Shown here piece by piece: positions 1 to 5,847 of a DNA stretch of 29,633 nucleotides. The notes beneath the pieces were generated by a model. It ran no database searches. It worked only from the letters and a program-made list of their open reading frames with translations, and was not told where the DNA came from. The DNA lies in assembly GCA_944332105.1 (NCBI GenBank), contig CALVJI010000003.1, positions 1 through 29,633 of the forward strand, in the 5' to 3' direction. The stretch's first letter is position 1. Each line of letters begins with the position of its first letter. Source of the DNA: an uncultured Bacilli bacterium (GTDB lineage: Bacteria; Bacillota_I; Bacilli_A; RF39; UBA660). The position numbers and the translations under genes were made by a program.

Positions 1-2
1 CT

Positions 3-371
3 TTTACCAGAAAACATCCAAAGATTTTACTTGAAGCATATCTTATTTTACTAGCTCAACGTATTTGCATTTTATCGATTAGTTTTGTGATATATCGTTC
101 TTTCGGGCTTAACGATCTATCGATATTTGTGATTGTTGCTTTTCAAATTTGTATAACCTTAGGTTCTGACTTCATGCCATTTCCAGGTGGAGTGGTTGTT
201 AGTGAAGGCCTATTATTACAAGCAAATGCTCTTATTTATGGCGAATCACTCGCTGCATCAGGCATGATTTTACTGCGTGGCATAAGTTTTTATTTGTTAG
301 TAATTTTTGCCTTTTTGTTCTATTTATGTTTTCATTTTTTACCAAGAAAAAAAGCGATTCATCTAAAATAA
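3..371 (+). CDS. C-terminal part of a flippase-like (LPG synthase TM family) membrane protein, 5' truncated
   Basis: The reading frame is open from the window edge, so only the C-terminal ~122 residues are visible; an internal GTG at 87 is not the real start. The segment is strongly hydrophobic with at least two membrane helices and carries the motif FMPFPGGVVVSEGL. This resembles the P-PGG-(L/V)G-x-x-E/S-G signature near the end of the lysylphosphatidylglycerol synthase transmembrane domain (UPF0104/YbhN-type flippase-like proteins). The protein ends in a short basic tail (PRKKAIHLK). Whether the missing N-terminal part makes it an MprF-type flippase or a stand-alone UPF0104 protein cannot be decided here. 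No terminator lies between it and the prepilin-like gene 47 bp downstream. Confidence 0.7.
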   Translation, partial: FTRKHPKILLEAYLILLAQRICILSISFVIYRSFGLNDLSIFVIVAFQICITLGSDFMPFPGGVVVSEGLLLQANALIYGESLAASGMILLRGISFYLLVIFAFLFYLCFHFLPRKKAIHLK

Positions 372-418
372 GATTGTATTTTTCACTTTTTTTTTGTAAA
401 CTAATACTAGGTGAGAGG

Positions 419-784
419 ATGAAAAAGGGATTCACATTAATTGAATTAATCATTACCATTGGACTAATCGCGATTATTGGTGTTGTTTTAGTGAGCAACA
501 TGTCAGCCGTCTTCACAAACCAACAAGATGTCCAATATGAAAATTTTAAAAAAACAATTGAAAATGCAGCATGTACTTATATTGATTTGGATATTGGAGC
601 AAGTCTTCGAGATACTTGTCTTAGAAACGGTTCGTGCTATGTTCGTGTTTCTGCTTTATTAAGTGCAGGTCATATCGAAGAAAGTGATTTAGTAAATCCT
701 AAAACCCAAAGTAGTATTTCGACATCTACAAATATCCAAATTCGTTACACAGATGGTATTAAAAGTTGTACGTATCCAGAGTAA
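419..784 (+). CDS. Type IV prepilin-like / pseudopilin protein
   Basis: 121 aa. The start at 419 follows AGGTGAGAGG and gives a classic class III prepilin signal: short basic leader MKKG, cleavage before Phe, then FTLIELIITIGLIAIIGVVL with the conserved Glu at mature position 5 and one hydrophobic helix. A longer in-frame start at 326 exists but would destroy this leader. The globular part contains four cysteines (about residues 52, 67, 73, 117), which could form disulfides outside the cell. In Firmicutes such proteins are ComG-type competence pseudopilins or type IV pilins. No comG ATPase, membrane protein or prepilin peptidase gene is visible nearby, so the exact role is open. A terminator follows. 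Confidence 0.8.
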   Translation: MKKGFTLIELIITIGLIAIIGVVLVSNMSAVFTNQQDVQYENFKKTIENAACTYIDLDIGASLRDTCLRNGSCYVRVSALLSAGHIEESDLVNPKTQSSISTSTNIQIRYTDGIKSCTYPE

Positions 785-795
785 ACTCAGCAATT

Positions 796-824
796 GACAT
801 TCTCTTGTAAATGTCCCTTTTTTT
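796..824 (+). terminator. Rho-independent terminator after the prepilin-like gene
   Basis: GACATT (796-801) pairs with AATGTC (810-815), followed by CC and a run of T. The stem is short (6 bp). It lies 12 bp after the stop codon, and a TATAAT box for the next unit lies just beyond at 841-846. Confidence 0.6.
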
Positions 825-866
825 CTTCATCAAAGCTTGATATAATAAAGGTGGGAGTGAATATGT

Positions 867-1478
867 ATGAATGTAAAAAAGACTCCGATGTCTCTATTTC
901 AAAAAATCTTTTATATTTGTAGTTTTATCTTTTTGATTGGTGCCTTCATTTATTTAGGTACCAAAGACTATGGCATTAAAGAAGACGATTTATCGGATGC
1001 GGAAAATTTTACCCAAGAATTTGGTATAACTAGTGACAATGTTTTCACATATAAAACAGGCAGGGATGTTCTAGAAATTATGAATACAGGTACCGCAGTA
1101 ATCTTCTTTGCTTTTCCTGAAAATGATTGGAGCCATACGTATGCATCTTTATTAAATGAAGTAGCAATCTATTATGGGGTCGATGAAATTGACTATTATA
1201 ACTTCTATACGGATCGCGGTCTAAATAATAATTATTACGAAAATATTGTAAAACAACTTACTGCATACTTGCCAATAGTAGATACAGGCGCCCAAAATAT
1301 ATATGCTCCAACGGTTGTCTTTGTCAAAGACGGCGAAATTATTGCCTATGATGATGAAACGAGTATTGTTGGTGGAAATGACACTGTAGATAATTATTGG
1401 ACCACTGAGAAAAAAGAGGCTAAAAAAGTAGAATTAGGCGTTTATTTCAAAAAGTATTTGGAGGATACAGACGAATGA
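867..1478 (+). CDS. Membrane-anchored thioredoxin-fold-like protein without a CxxC motif
   Basis: 203 aa. The ATG at 867 is preceded by GGGAGTGA, and a TATAAT -10 box sits at 841-846. An N-terminal helix (about residues 14-31) would anchor the protein with the rest outside the cell. The middle resembles a thioredoxin-like beta strand plus active-site loop: a hydrophobic strand AVIFFAF is followed by PENDWSH (residues 84-90), where redox-active homologues have Cys-x-x-Cys. A later stretch, APTVVFVKDGEI, looks like the cis-Pro/beta hairpin of the fold. The stop overlaps the start of the next gene (ATGA), so the two are translationally coupled. Fold assignment is by motif layout only; function is unknown and catalysis of disulfide exchange is unlikely without cysteines. 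Confidence 0.6.
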   Translation: MNVKKTPMSLFQKIFYICSFIFLIGAFIYLGTKDYGIKEDDLSDAENFTQEFGITSDNVFTYKTGRDVLEIMNTGTAVIFFAFPENDWSHTYASLLNEVAIYYGVDEIDYYNFYTDRGLNNNYYENIVKQLTAYLPIVDTGAQNIYAPTVVFVKDGEIIAYDDETSIVGGNDTVDNYWTTEKKEAKKVELGVYFKKYLEDTDE

Positions 1479-2041
1479 AAAAAAACAAAGTAGAAAAAAC
1501 CAAAATAGTAGATGAACGTAAAAAAGAAATATTCTATTGTATTAGTATTGTACTTGTTCTAATTCTTTTAGCAGTAGGAGACCATATTGTCATGCATTTT
1601 ATCGGTCAAGTGCCTAATAACAACAATCAAATTTTTGGAGCTAATGAAGAATATAGTGCTTCTGATTATACTTTTGATTTTCTAGATGAGCTAACGATGA
1701 AAGAAATATTAACCAAAATCAATGATCAAGAAAGCTTTGCCTTACTCTCATCTCGTGATTCATGCCATACATGTGTTAAATATATTCCAATTGTAAAAGA
1801 ACTTGTTCAAAAATATCAAATCGAAATGTATGCGATGAATCGTAGTTTATATGATGCTAGCAATGAAGAGTTCAAACAATTTACTGAGTTAGATGAGCGC
1901 TTGGCAAAAAATTTACAATATACACCATACATTATGGTTTTTAAAGACGGTCACTTAACTGCCGAACTAATTGGCAGTAAAACAAAAGAAGAATTAGAAA
2001 ATTTTATTATAGACAATCAACTCGCGGCAAATGCTGTATAA
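1475..2041 (+). CDS. Membrane-anchored thioredoxin-like protein with CHTC active site
   Basis: 188 aa. It starts inside the stop of the preceding gene (4-nt ATGA overlap). A basic N-terminus is followed by a membrane helix (about residues 19-37), then an extracytoplasmic domain. That domain has strand FALLSSRDS running into Cys97-His-Thr-Cys100 and later TPYIMVFKDGHL, the cis-Pro segment typical of thioredoxin folds. This suggests a surface thiol-disulfide oxidoreductase or a holdase of that fold. Paired with the Cys-less neighbour it may form a two-component membrane module. Only 14 bp separate it from frr, so it may be cotranscribed with it. Substrate is unknown. Confidence 0.7.
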   Translation: MKKNKVEKTKIVDERKKEIFYCISIVLVLILLAVGDHIVMHFIGQVPNNNNQIFGANEEYSASDYTFDFLDELTMKEILTKINDQESFALLSSRDSCHTCVKYIPIVKELVQKYQIEMYAMNRSLYDASNEEFKQFTELDERLAKNLQYTPYIMVFKDGHLTAELIGSKTKEELENFIIDNQLAANAV

Positions 2042-2055
2042 ATGGAGGGATAATT

Positions 2056-2583
2056 ATGGATACAGAAAAGAAAATGATAAAAGCGATTGAAAATTTAGAA
2101 GGAAGATTACAAAGCATCAGAGCAGGACGGGCCAATCCGTCAATGTTAAATGGTATTTTAGTAGAGTATTATGGGACACCAACGCCTATTCAATCTCTAG
2201 CAAATATCACCGTTCCTGAAGCAAGACAACTTTTTATTAAACCATTTGATCGTAGTGTTCTAAAAGAGATGGAACGATCAATAAATGAAGCAAATCTAGG
2301 CATCACCCCAATAAATAATGGTGAGATGATTATTTTAACAATTCCAGAGTTAACAGAAGATCGTCGCCGGGAATATGTAAAGCAAGCTAGAGCTTTAGGT
2401 GAAGAAGCCAAAGTTGCCTTACGTAACATCCGCCAAGATGAAAATAATGACATCAAAAAATTAGAATTACCAGAAGATGAAGAAAAAAGTGCTTTAGAAG
2501 AAGTTCAAGAACTTATCAATAAATATAACAAAATAGTCGATGAAAAATTAAAGGAAAAAGAAACAGAATTAATGGCAATCTAA
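2056..2583 (+). CDS. frr: Ribosome recycling factor
   Basis: 175 aa (usual length about 185). It has the RRF signature segments: an N-terminal helix with LEGRLQSIRAGRANPSMLNG, then VEYYGTPTPIQSLANITVPE, and a C-terminal helical part with LTEDRRREYVKQARALGEEAK. RRF works with EF-G to split post-termination ribosomes. The start follows GGAGGGATAATT. The usual upstream partner pyrH is absent; instead the gene follows the thioredoxin-like pair, which is an unusual neighbourhood. No convincing terminator separates it from rpsU, but rpsU has its own promoter. Confidence 0.97.
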   Translation: MDTEKKMIKAIENLEGRLQSIRAGRANPSMLNGILVEYYGTPTPIQSLANITVPEARQLFIKPFDRSVLKEMERSINEANLGITPINNGEMIILTIPELTEDRRREYVKQARALGEEAKVALRNIRQDENNDIKKLELPEDEEKSALEEVQELINKYNKIVDEKLKEKETELMAI

Positions 2584-2614
2584 CCATTTTTTCTGTTTTT
2601 TCTTAAGTTTTTTG

Positions 2615-2643
2615 TTGATAGAAACAATTTCTAGTGTTATAAT
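2615..2643 (+). promoter_or_regulatory. Sigma-A-type promoter of rpsU
   Basis: TTGATA (2615-2620), a 17-bp spacer and TATAAT (2638-2643), placed 32 bp before the rpsU start, with GGGAGG between. Five of six and six of six bases match consensus. Confidence 0.75.
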
Positions 2644-2674
2644 CTATTTTAGATACGAAGGGAGGTTGTAGAAA

Positions 2675-2866
2675 ATGAGTTCAAGCAAAGTAGTAGTTAA
2701 AAATGGCGACATTGATAAAGCTTTAAAACGCTTCAAAGTGGTTGTAGCCAAAAGTGGTGTCCCTTCAGAATTAAAGAAAAGAAAACATTATGAAAAACCA
2801 GGCGTAAAAAGAAGAGAAGAAAAGAAAAAAAATATTCGTAATTCAAGAAAACATCGTAATAACTAA
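2675..2866 (+). CDS. rpsU: 30S ribosomal protein S21
   Basis: 63 aa, very basic. The N-terminal VVVKNGDIDKALKRFK and the following helix with GVPSELKKRKHYEKPG are diagnostic for bS21, a late-joining protein of the small-subunit platform near the anti-Shine-Dalgarno end of 16S rRNA. The start is preceded by GGGAGGTTGTAGAAA. It is monocistronic: own promoter and an intrinsic terminator that begins at the stop codon. Confidence 0.97.
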   Translation: MSSSKVVVKNGDIDKALKRFKVVVAKSGVPSELKKRKHYEKPGVKRREEKKKNIRNSRKHRNN

Positions 2867-2897
2867 AAAGAAGAAATCATCAAATCTTCTTTTTTTG
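2866..2897 (+). terminator. Rho-independent terminator after rpsU
   Basis: AAAGAAGA (2867-2874) pairs with TCTTCTTT (2885-2892), followed by a T run. It starts at the last base of the rpsU stop codon. Confidence 0.75.
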
Positions 2898-2967
2898 TTA
2901 AAAACAATTTAAAAAATAGTTTAAATTTTGGCAAAATCTTTATATAATAAAGATAGAGGTGAAAAAA

Positions 2968-3408
2968 ATGGTTGAAAAAATTAATCAAGATTTAAAAGAA
3001 GCAATGAAAAATCAAGACAAATTTGCTGTTTCAGTACTACGGATGCTAAAAAGTGCGTTGCAATTAGAAAGTATTTCATTAAAAAAAGAATTATCAGATA
3101 ATGAAGTATTAACCGTTATTAAAAGAAATGTCAAACAACGCAAAGACTCGATGGCAGAATACGAGAAATATGGAAAAACTGAGGAAGTCGAAAATTTAGC
3201 TAAAGAAGTCGAACTTCTACAAAACTATTTAGGCGAAGAAATGAGTGAAGAAGCTATAAATGTAGTGATTGATGAAGTTTTTGAAAGTGAACAACCTACA
3301 AGCATGAAAGACATGGGAAAAATCATGAAAATTTTAACTGAAAAACTAGGTCCTACTGCTGATATGTCACTAGTAAGCAAACTTGTAAAAGACCGTTTAA
3401 TGAAATAA
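2968..3408 (+). CDS. yqeY: YqeY / GatB-domain protein
   Basis: 146 aa, close to the usual YqeY length. The ATG at 2968 is chosen because AGAGGTG sits 6-12 bases before it; a GTG at 2959 would overlap that site. Typical segments are the N-terminal amphipathic helices with VSVLRMLKSALQ, then TVIKRNVKQRKDSMAEYEKYG, and the C-terminal GatB-like tRNA-binding domain with MKDMGKIMKILTEKLGPTAD. YqeY proteins are often found beside rpsU in Firmicutes, as here. The biochemical role is poorly defined; tail similarity to GatB suggests tRNA binding. A TATAAT box lies at 2943-2948. Confidence 0.93.
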   Translation: MVEKINQDLKEAMKNQDKFAVSVLRMLKSALQLESISLKKELSDNEVLTVIKRNVKQRKDSMAEYEKYGKTEEVENLAKEVELLQNYLGEEMSEEAINVVIDEVFESEQPTSMKDMGKIMKILTEKLGPTADMSLVSKLVKDRLMK

Positions 3409-3412
3409 TTTT

Positions 3413-3444
3413 GATATCTTTTGTCGAAAAGATATCTTTTTTTT
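3413..3444 (+). terminator. Rho-independent terminator after yqeY
   Basis: A perfect 10-bp stem GATATCTTTT (3413-3422) / AAAAGATATC (3427-3436) with a GTCG loop and eight T bases. One of the strongest terminators in the window. Confidence 0.9.
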
Positions 3445-3478
3445 AAACCTTTTGATAAAGTAAACATGGGTGAATAAG

Positions 3479-3706
3479 ATGGAATTAATATATCAAAATG
3501 AGACATTTTATGTTTTATTAGAAGAAAAATTAGATCATCAAGAATATTGGCAATTAAAAGAACGTTTATTTCGCATTTTTGAAGAATATGGAATTGATCG
3601 AGTTGTTATCAAAAATAATCGTGCTCTTTTTCATAATCGCCAATACTTAAGTCAAATGAAACAAGACTATATGCGAAAATATACCAAAGATTTTATTATA
3701 GAATAG
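3479..3706 (+). CDS. Small protein with STAS-like layout, upstream of gpr
   Basis: 75 aa. The ATG at 3479 follows GGGTGAATAAG; an upstream GTG at 3470 overlaps that site and is rejected. The pattern (short N-terminal strands, LEEKLDHQEYWQLKERLFRI, then a strand DRVVIKNNRALF and a C-terminal helix) resembles the anti-sigma-factor-antagonist (STAS, SpoIIAA-type) layout. The conserved phosphorylatable serine of SpoIIAA is not evident. It lies between a terminator and the sigma-G-like promoter of gpr, whose -35 box starts on its last base. Family assignment is tentative; a sporulation link is inferred from position only. Confidence 0.55.
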   Translation: MELIYQNETFYVLLEEKLDHQEYWQLKERLFRIFEEYGIDRVVIKNNRALFHNRQYLSQMKQDYMRKYTKDFIIE

Positions 3707-3734
3707 CATGATTTTCTAAAAAAGGGCCATACTA
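3706..3734 (+). promoter_or_regulatory. Sigma-G-like forespore promoter of gpr
   Basis: GCATG (3706-3710), a 17-bp spacer, then CATACTA (3728-3734). Both boxes fully match the Bacillus sigma-G consensus (GYATR and CATNHTA), whose spacer is about 18. In B. subtilis gpr is under forespore sigma factors F and G, so the position is as expected. The predicted transcript start (about 3741) leaves a leader of roughly 8 nt. Confidence 0.7.
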
Positions 3735-3748
3735 AGCTTGGTGATAGT

Positions 3749-4483
3749 ATGAAACAAAATCTCTTGCTAGATGCAGGTCTTTCCCTTGAAAAAGATCATT
3801 TAATTGCCCAAAAAAAAGAAAAAGGGGTATGGATCAAGCATTATCTATTAAAAAAAGGAGACGAAAAGATTTATCACAATCGTGAAGGAGACTATTTTAC
3901 ACTTTCTTTTGATGATAAAGTTCTTTACGAAAACGCGAATGTTTTGTCACGCATCTTTCAAAAAACTTTTAAAACCTTTCTAGCTAAATATCATAAAGGT
4001 GGAACCATTTTATTTATTGGTTTAGGAAACTCAGATATTTTAGGTGATTCCTTTGGCCCAAAAGTATTAGAACACTTAATCGCCACCAATCAGTATAACG
4101 ATTTTCTTACCATTCCTAAAGTAGCTTTATTTGCGCCTGAAACAACAAATAAAACTGGCATTTCATCTTTTAGACTAATTGAAATGGTCGTGGGTGACCT
4201 TAAACCTGATGTCATTATCTTATTAGATAGCTTTGCCACCAATCAAAGTAAATATTTAAATCGCACCATTGAAATAAATGACTGTGGTATTGTCTTTGCT
4301 GATCAAATACGTAGTAATAAAACCATTACCAAAGATACATTCCATATTCCTGTCATGTCCATTGGTTTTCCATCTTTACTAAAACTTCACAAAACTTACC
4401 TAGCCAAATATACTTTAGAACAAGATTTACAAATTATTACAGAACTTATTGCTCGTGCAATTAATCATATTATAATGTCTTAA
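3749..4483 (+). CDS. gpr: Germination protease (spore SASP endopeptidase, family A25)
   Basis: 244 aa, clearly shorter than Bacillus Gpr (about 370). Recognised by LFIGLGNSDILGDSFGPKVL (residues 88-107), then the APETTNKTGISS region, LKPDVIILLDSFAT with Asp160, NRTIEINDCGIVF (equivalent to the I-x-D-(T/C)-G-I motif) and IPVMSIGFPSLL. Gpr is made in the forespore as a zymogen and degrades small acid-soluble DNA-binding proteins during germination. The short N-terminus (LLLDAGLSLEKD) is where a propeptide would be; no processing site can be assigned. It is followed by its own terminator and then spoIIP, the same gene order as in Bacillus. The start follows GGTGATAGT. Confidence 0.88.
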   Translation: MKQNLLLDAGLSLEKDHLIAQKKEKGVWIKHYLLKKGDEKIYHNREGDYFTLSFDDKVLYENANVLSRIFQKTFKTFLAKYHKGGTILFIGLGNSDILGDSFGPKVLEHLIATNQYNDFLTIPKVALFAPETTNKTGISSFRLIEMVVGDLKPDVIILLDSFATNQSKYLNRTIEINDCGIVFADQIRSNKTITKDTFHIPVMSIGFPSLLKLHKTYLAKYTLEQDLQIITELIARAINHIIMS

Positions 4484-4500
4484 AACGACATTATTTTTTT
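4472..4500 (+). terminator. Rho-independent terminator after gpr
   Basis: ATAATGTC (4472-4479) pairs with GACATTAT (4487-4494), followed by a run of T. It overlaps the gpr stop codon and separates gpr from spoIIP. Confidence 0.75.
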
Positions 4501-4534
4501 CTTTTATTTTATATAATACCCTTAGGGTGAAATT

Positions 4535-5437
4535 ATGAAAAAAAGATTTATTAGCAAAAAAAGTAAACAAATTCGTATGAAAACTATCTTTTTATTAGGA
4601 ATTCTAGCTATTTCCTTTGCCGTTTCTCTTTCTTTTTTTGCTTCGTTCTTTTCCAAAGAAAAAATTTTACACTTTTTATTAGCCAATAACTTGTTTACCG
4701 AGACAAGCGTAAGTACAAATATCTTTGATTTTTTGTTGGATTATACAATTGGCACAGCCGAAGAAGACGATGATTATTATGATGGTAGCGCTTCCAAACA
4801 AGAATATACACCAGATCCAAATCCCGAAGAAAATAAAGAAGACCCGCTTATATATTTATACAATACCCATCAAGGAGAAGAATATAATGGGGGAGTATTA
4901 TCCGAATATAATGTAATACCAACTGTCATGCTCGCCGCCTATCGTTTACGTGAGCAGTTAAATAACTATGGCTTAAACACGATTGTTGAAACAAATAATA
5001 TCAGTGAAATATTAAGGAGTAATGGTTGGAATTATAATTCAAGCTACAGTGCGAGCAAAATCTTAATGACGAATGCCCTAGAAGAAAACCCGACTTTAAA
5101 ATATTTTATCGATGTCCATCGTGATGCCTTGCCTTATGAAAGTTCTATTTTAACATATGAAGGAAAAACTTATGCCAAAGTATTATTAGTTATTGGCCAA
5201 AATCATCCTGGATATTTAAGTAATCTAGCACTTGCCGAAGAAGTATCAAATCTCATCAATAGCAAAGTTCCAGGATTATCTAAAGGCGTAATGCAAAAAC
5301 CCAGCTCTATTTTCAATCAAGATTTTTCACCAAATACACTTCTAATTGAATTTGGTGGACAATATAATAAAATAAGTGAGATAAATAATACCGTTGCCAT
5401 CGTGGCAGAAGTATTAAAAGAGGTGATAACGGAATAA
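4535..5437 (+). CDS. spoIIP: Stage II sporulation protein P (peptidoglycan amidase/endopeptidase)
   Basis: 300 aa. A basic N-terminus and one membrane helix (about residues 16-38) anchor it facing the intermembrane space. After an acidic linker comes the SpoIIP catalytic domain: LYNTHQGEEY with His112, FIDVHRDALP with His195, and TLLIEFGGQYN with Glu272, as expected for a zinc amidase of this family. SpoIIP cuts septal peptidoglycan together with SpoIID and SpoIIM during engulfment. The start is preceded by AGGGTGAAATT, and a TATAAT element sits at 4513-4518, although no good -35 was found. The stop overlaps the next gene by one base (TAATG), so the downstream membrane protein is translationally coupled. 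Confidence 0.88.
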   Translation: MKKRFISKKSKQIRMKTIFLLGILAISFAVSLSFFASFFSKEKILHFLLANNLFTETSVSTNIFDFLLDYTIGTAEEDDDYYDGSASKQEYTPDPNPEENKEDPLIYLYNTHQGEEYNGGVLSEYNVIPTVMLAAYRLREQLNNYGLNTIVETNNISEILRSNGWNYNSSYSASKILMTNALEENPTLKYFIDVHRDALPYESSILTYEGKTYAKVLLVIGQNHPGYLSNLALAEEVSNLINSKVPGLSKGVMQKPSSIFNQDFSPNTLLIEFGGQYNKISEINNTVAIVAEVLKEVITE

Positions 5438-5766
5438 TGGAAAAAAAGAAAAAAGGAACTTGGGTTTTAAAGTTGTTAGGCGTTCTTTTTGTCCTTTACA
5501 TATCTTTAACCATTGCGATTCAAGCAGGTTACTATGAAGCCAAACTAGGTGAGAAAACAACGATTACTGAAGAGGCAATAAAACAATTTGAAGAAGATGT
5601 TCGAAGTGGCAAAGATGTCGACATCAACGATTATATTACAAATGTTCAAATGGATTATTCTAACCAAACGACTAAAGCAGGTGTCCTTTTCTCGAAAGCT
5701 GTCGAGGCTGTCATGTCAAAAGGCATTGACGGAATGGTTAACATTTTTAAAGCTCTCTTTACCTAA
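5437..5766 (+). CDS. Uncharacterised membrane protein coupled to spoIIP
   Basis: 109 aa. It starts in the spoIIP stop (TAATG). A lysine-rich N-terminus (MEKKKKGTW) precedes a membrane helix (about residues 9-28). The rest is hydrophilic with an acidic helix (EEAIKQFEEDVRSGKDVDIND) and a C-terminal amphipathic segment (MVNIFKALFT). No recognised domain. The tight coupling suggests that it acts with SpoIIP at the engulfing septum, for example as an anchor or partner; this is inference. No clear terminator follows before the HerA-like gene. Confidence 0.7.
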   Translation: MEKKKKGTWVLKLLGVLFVLYISLTIAIQAGYYEAKLGEKTTITEEAIKQFEEDVRSGKDVDINDYITNVQMDYSNQTTKAGVLFSKAVEAVMSKGIDGMVNIFKALFT

Positions 5767-5847
5767 AAGTATAAAATTTTTCTTCGCTTCTTATAGATTT
5801 TTTTAAAAATTCTTGATATAATTTTCAGTAGAATAGAGGGTATATTT

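Noticed and set aside
4506..4535. GGTGAAATTA before the spoIIP start fits the sigma-F -10 consensus
   Set aside because: It is also the ribosome site, it abuts the ATG, and no GYATA -35 lies 15-16 bp upstream.
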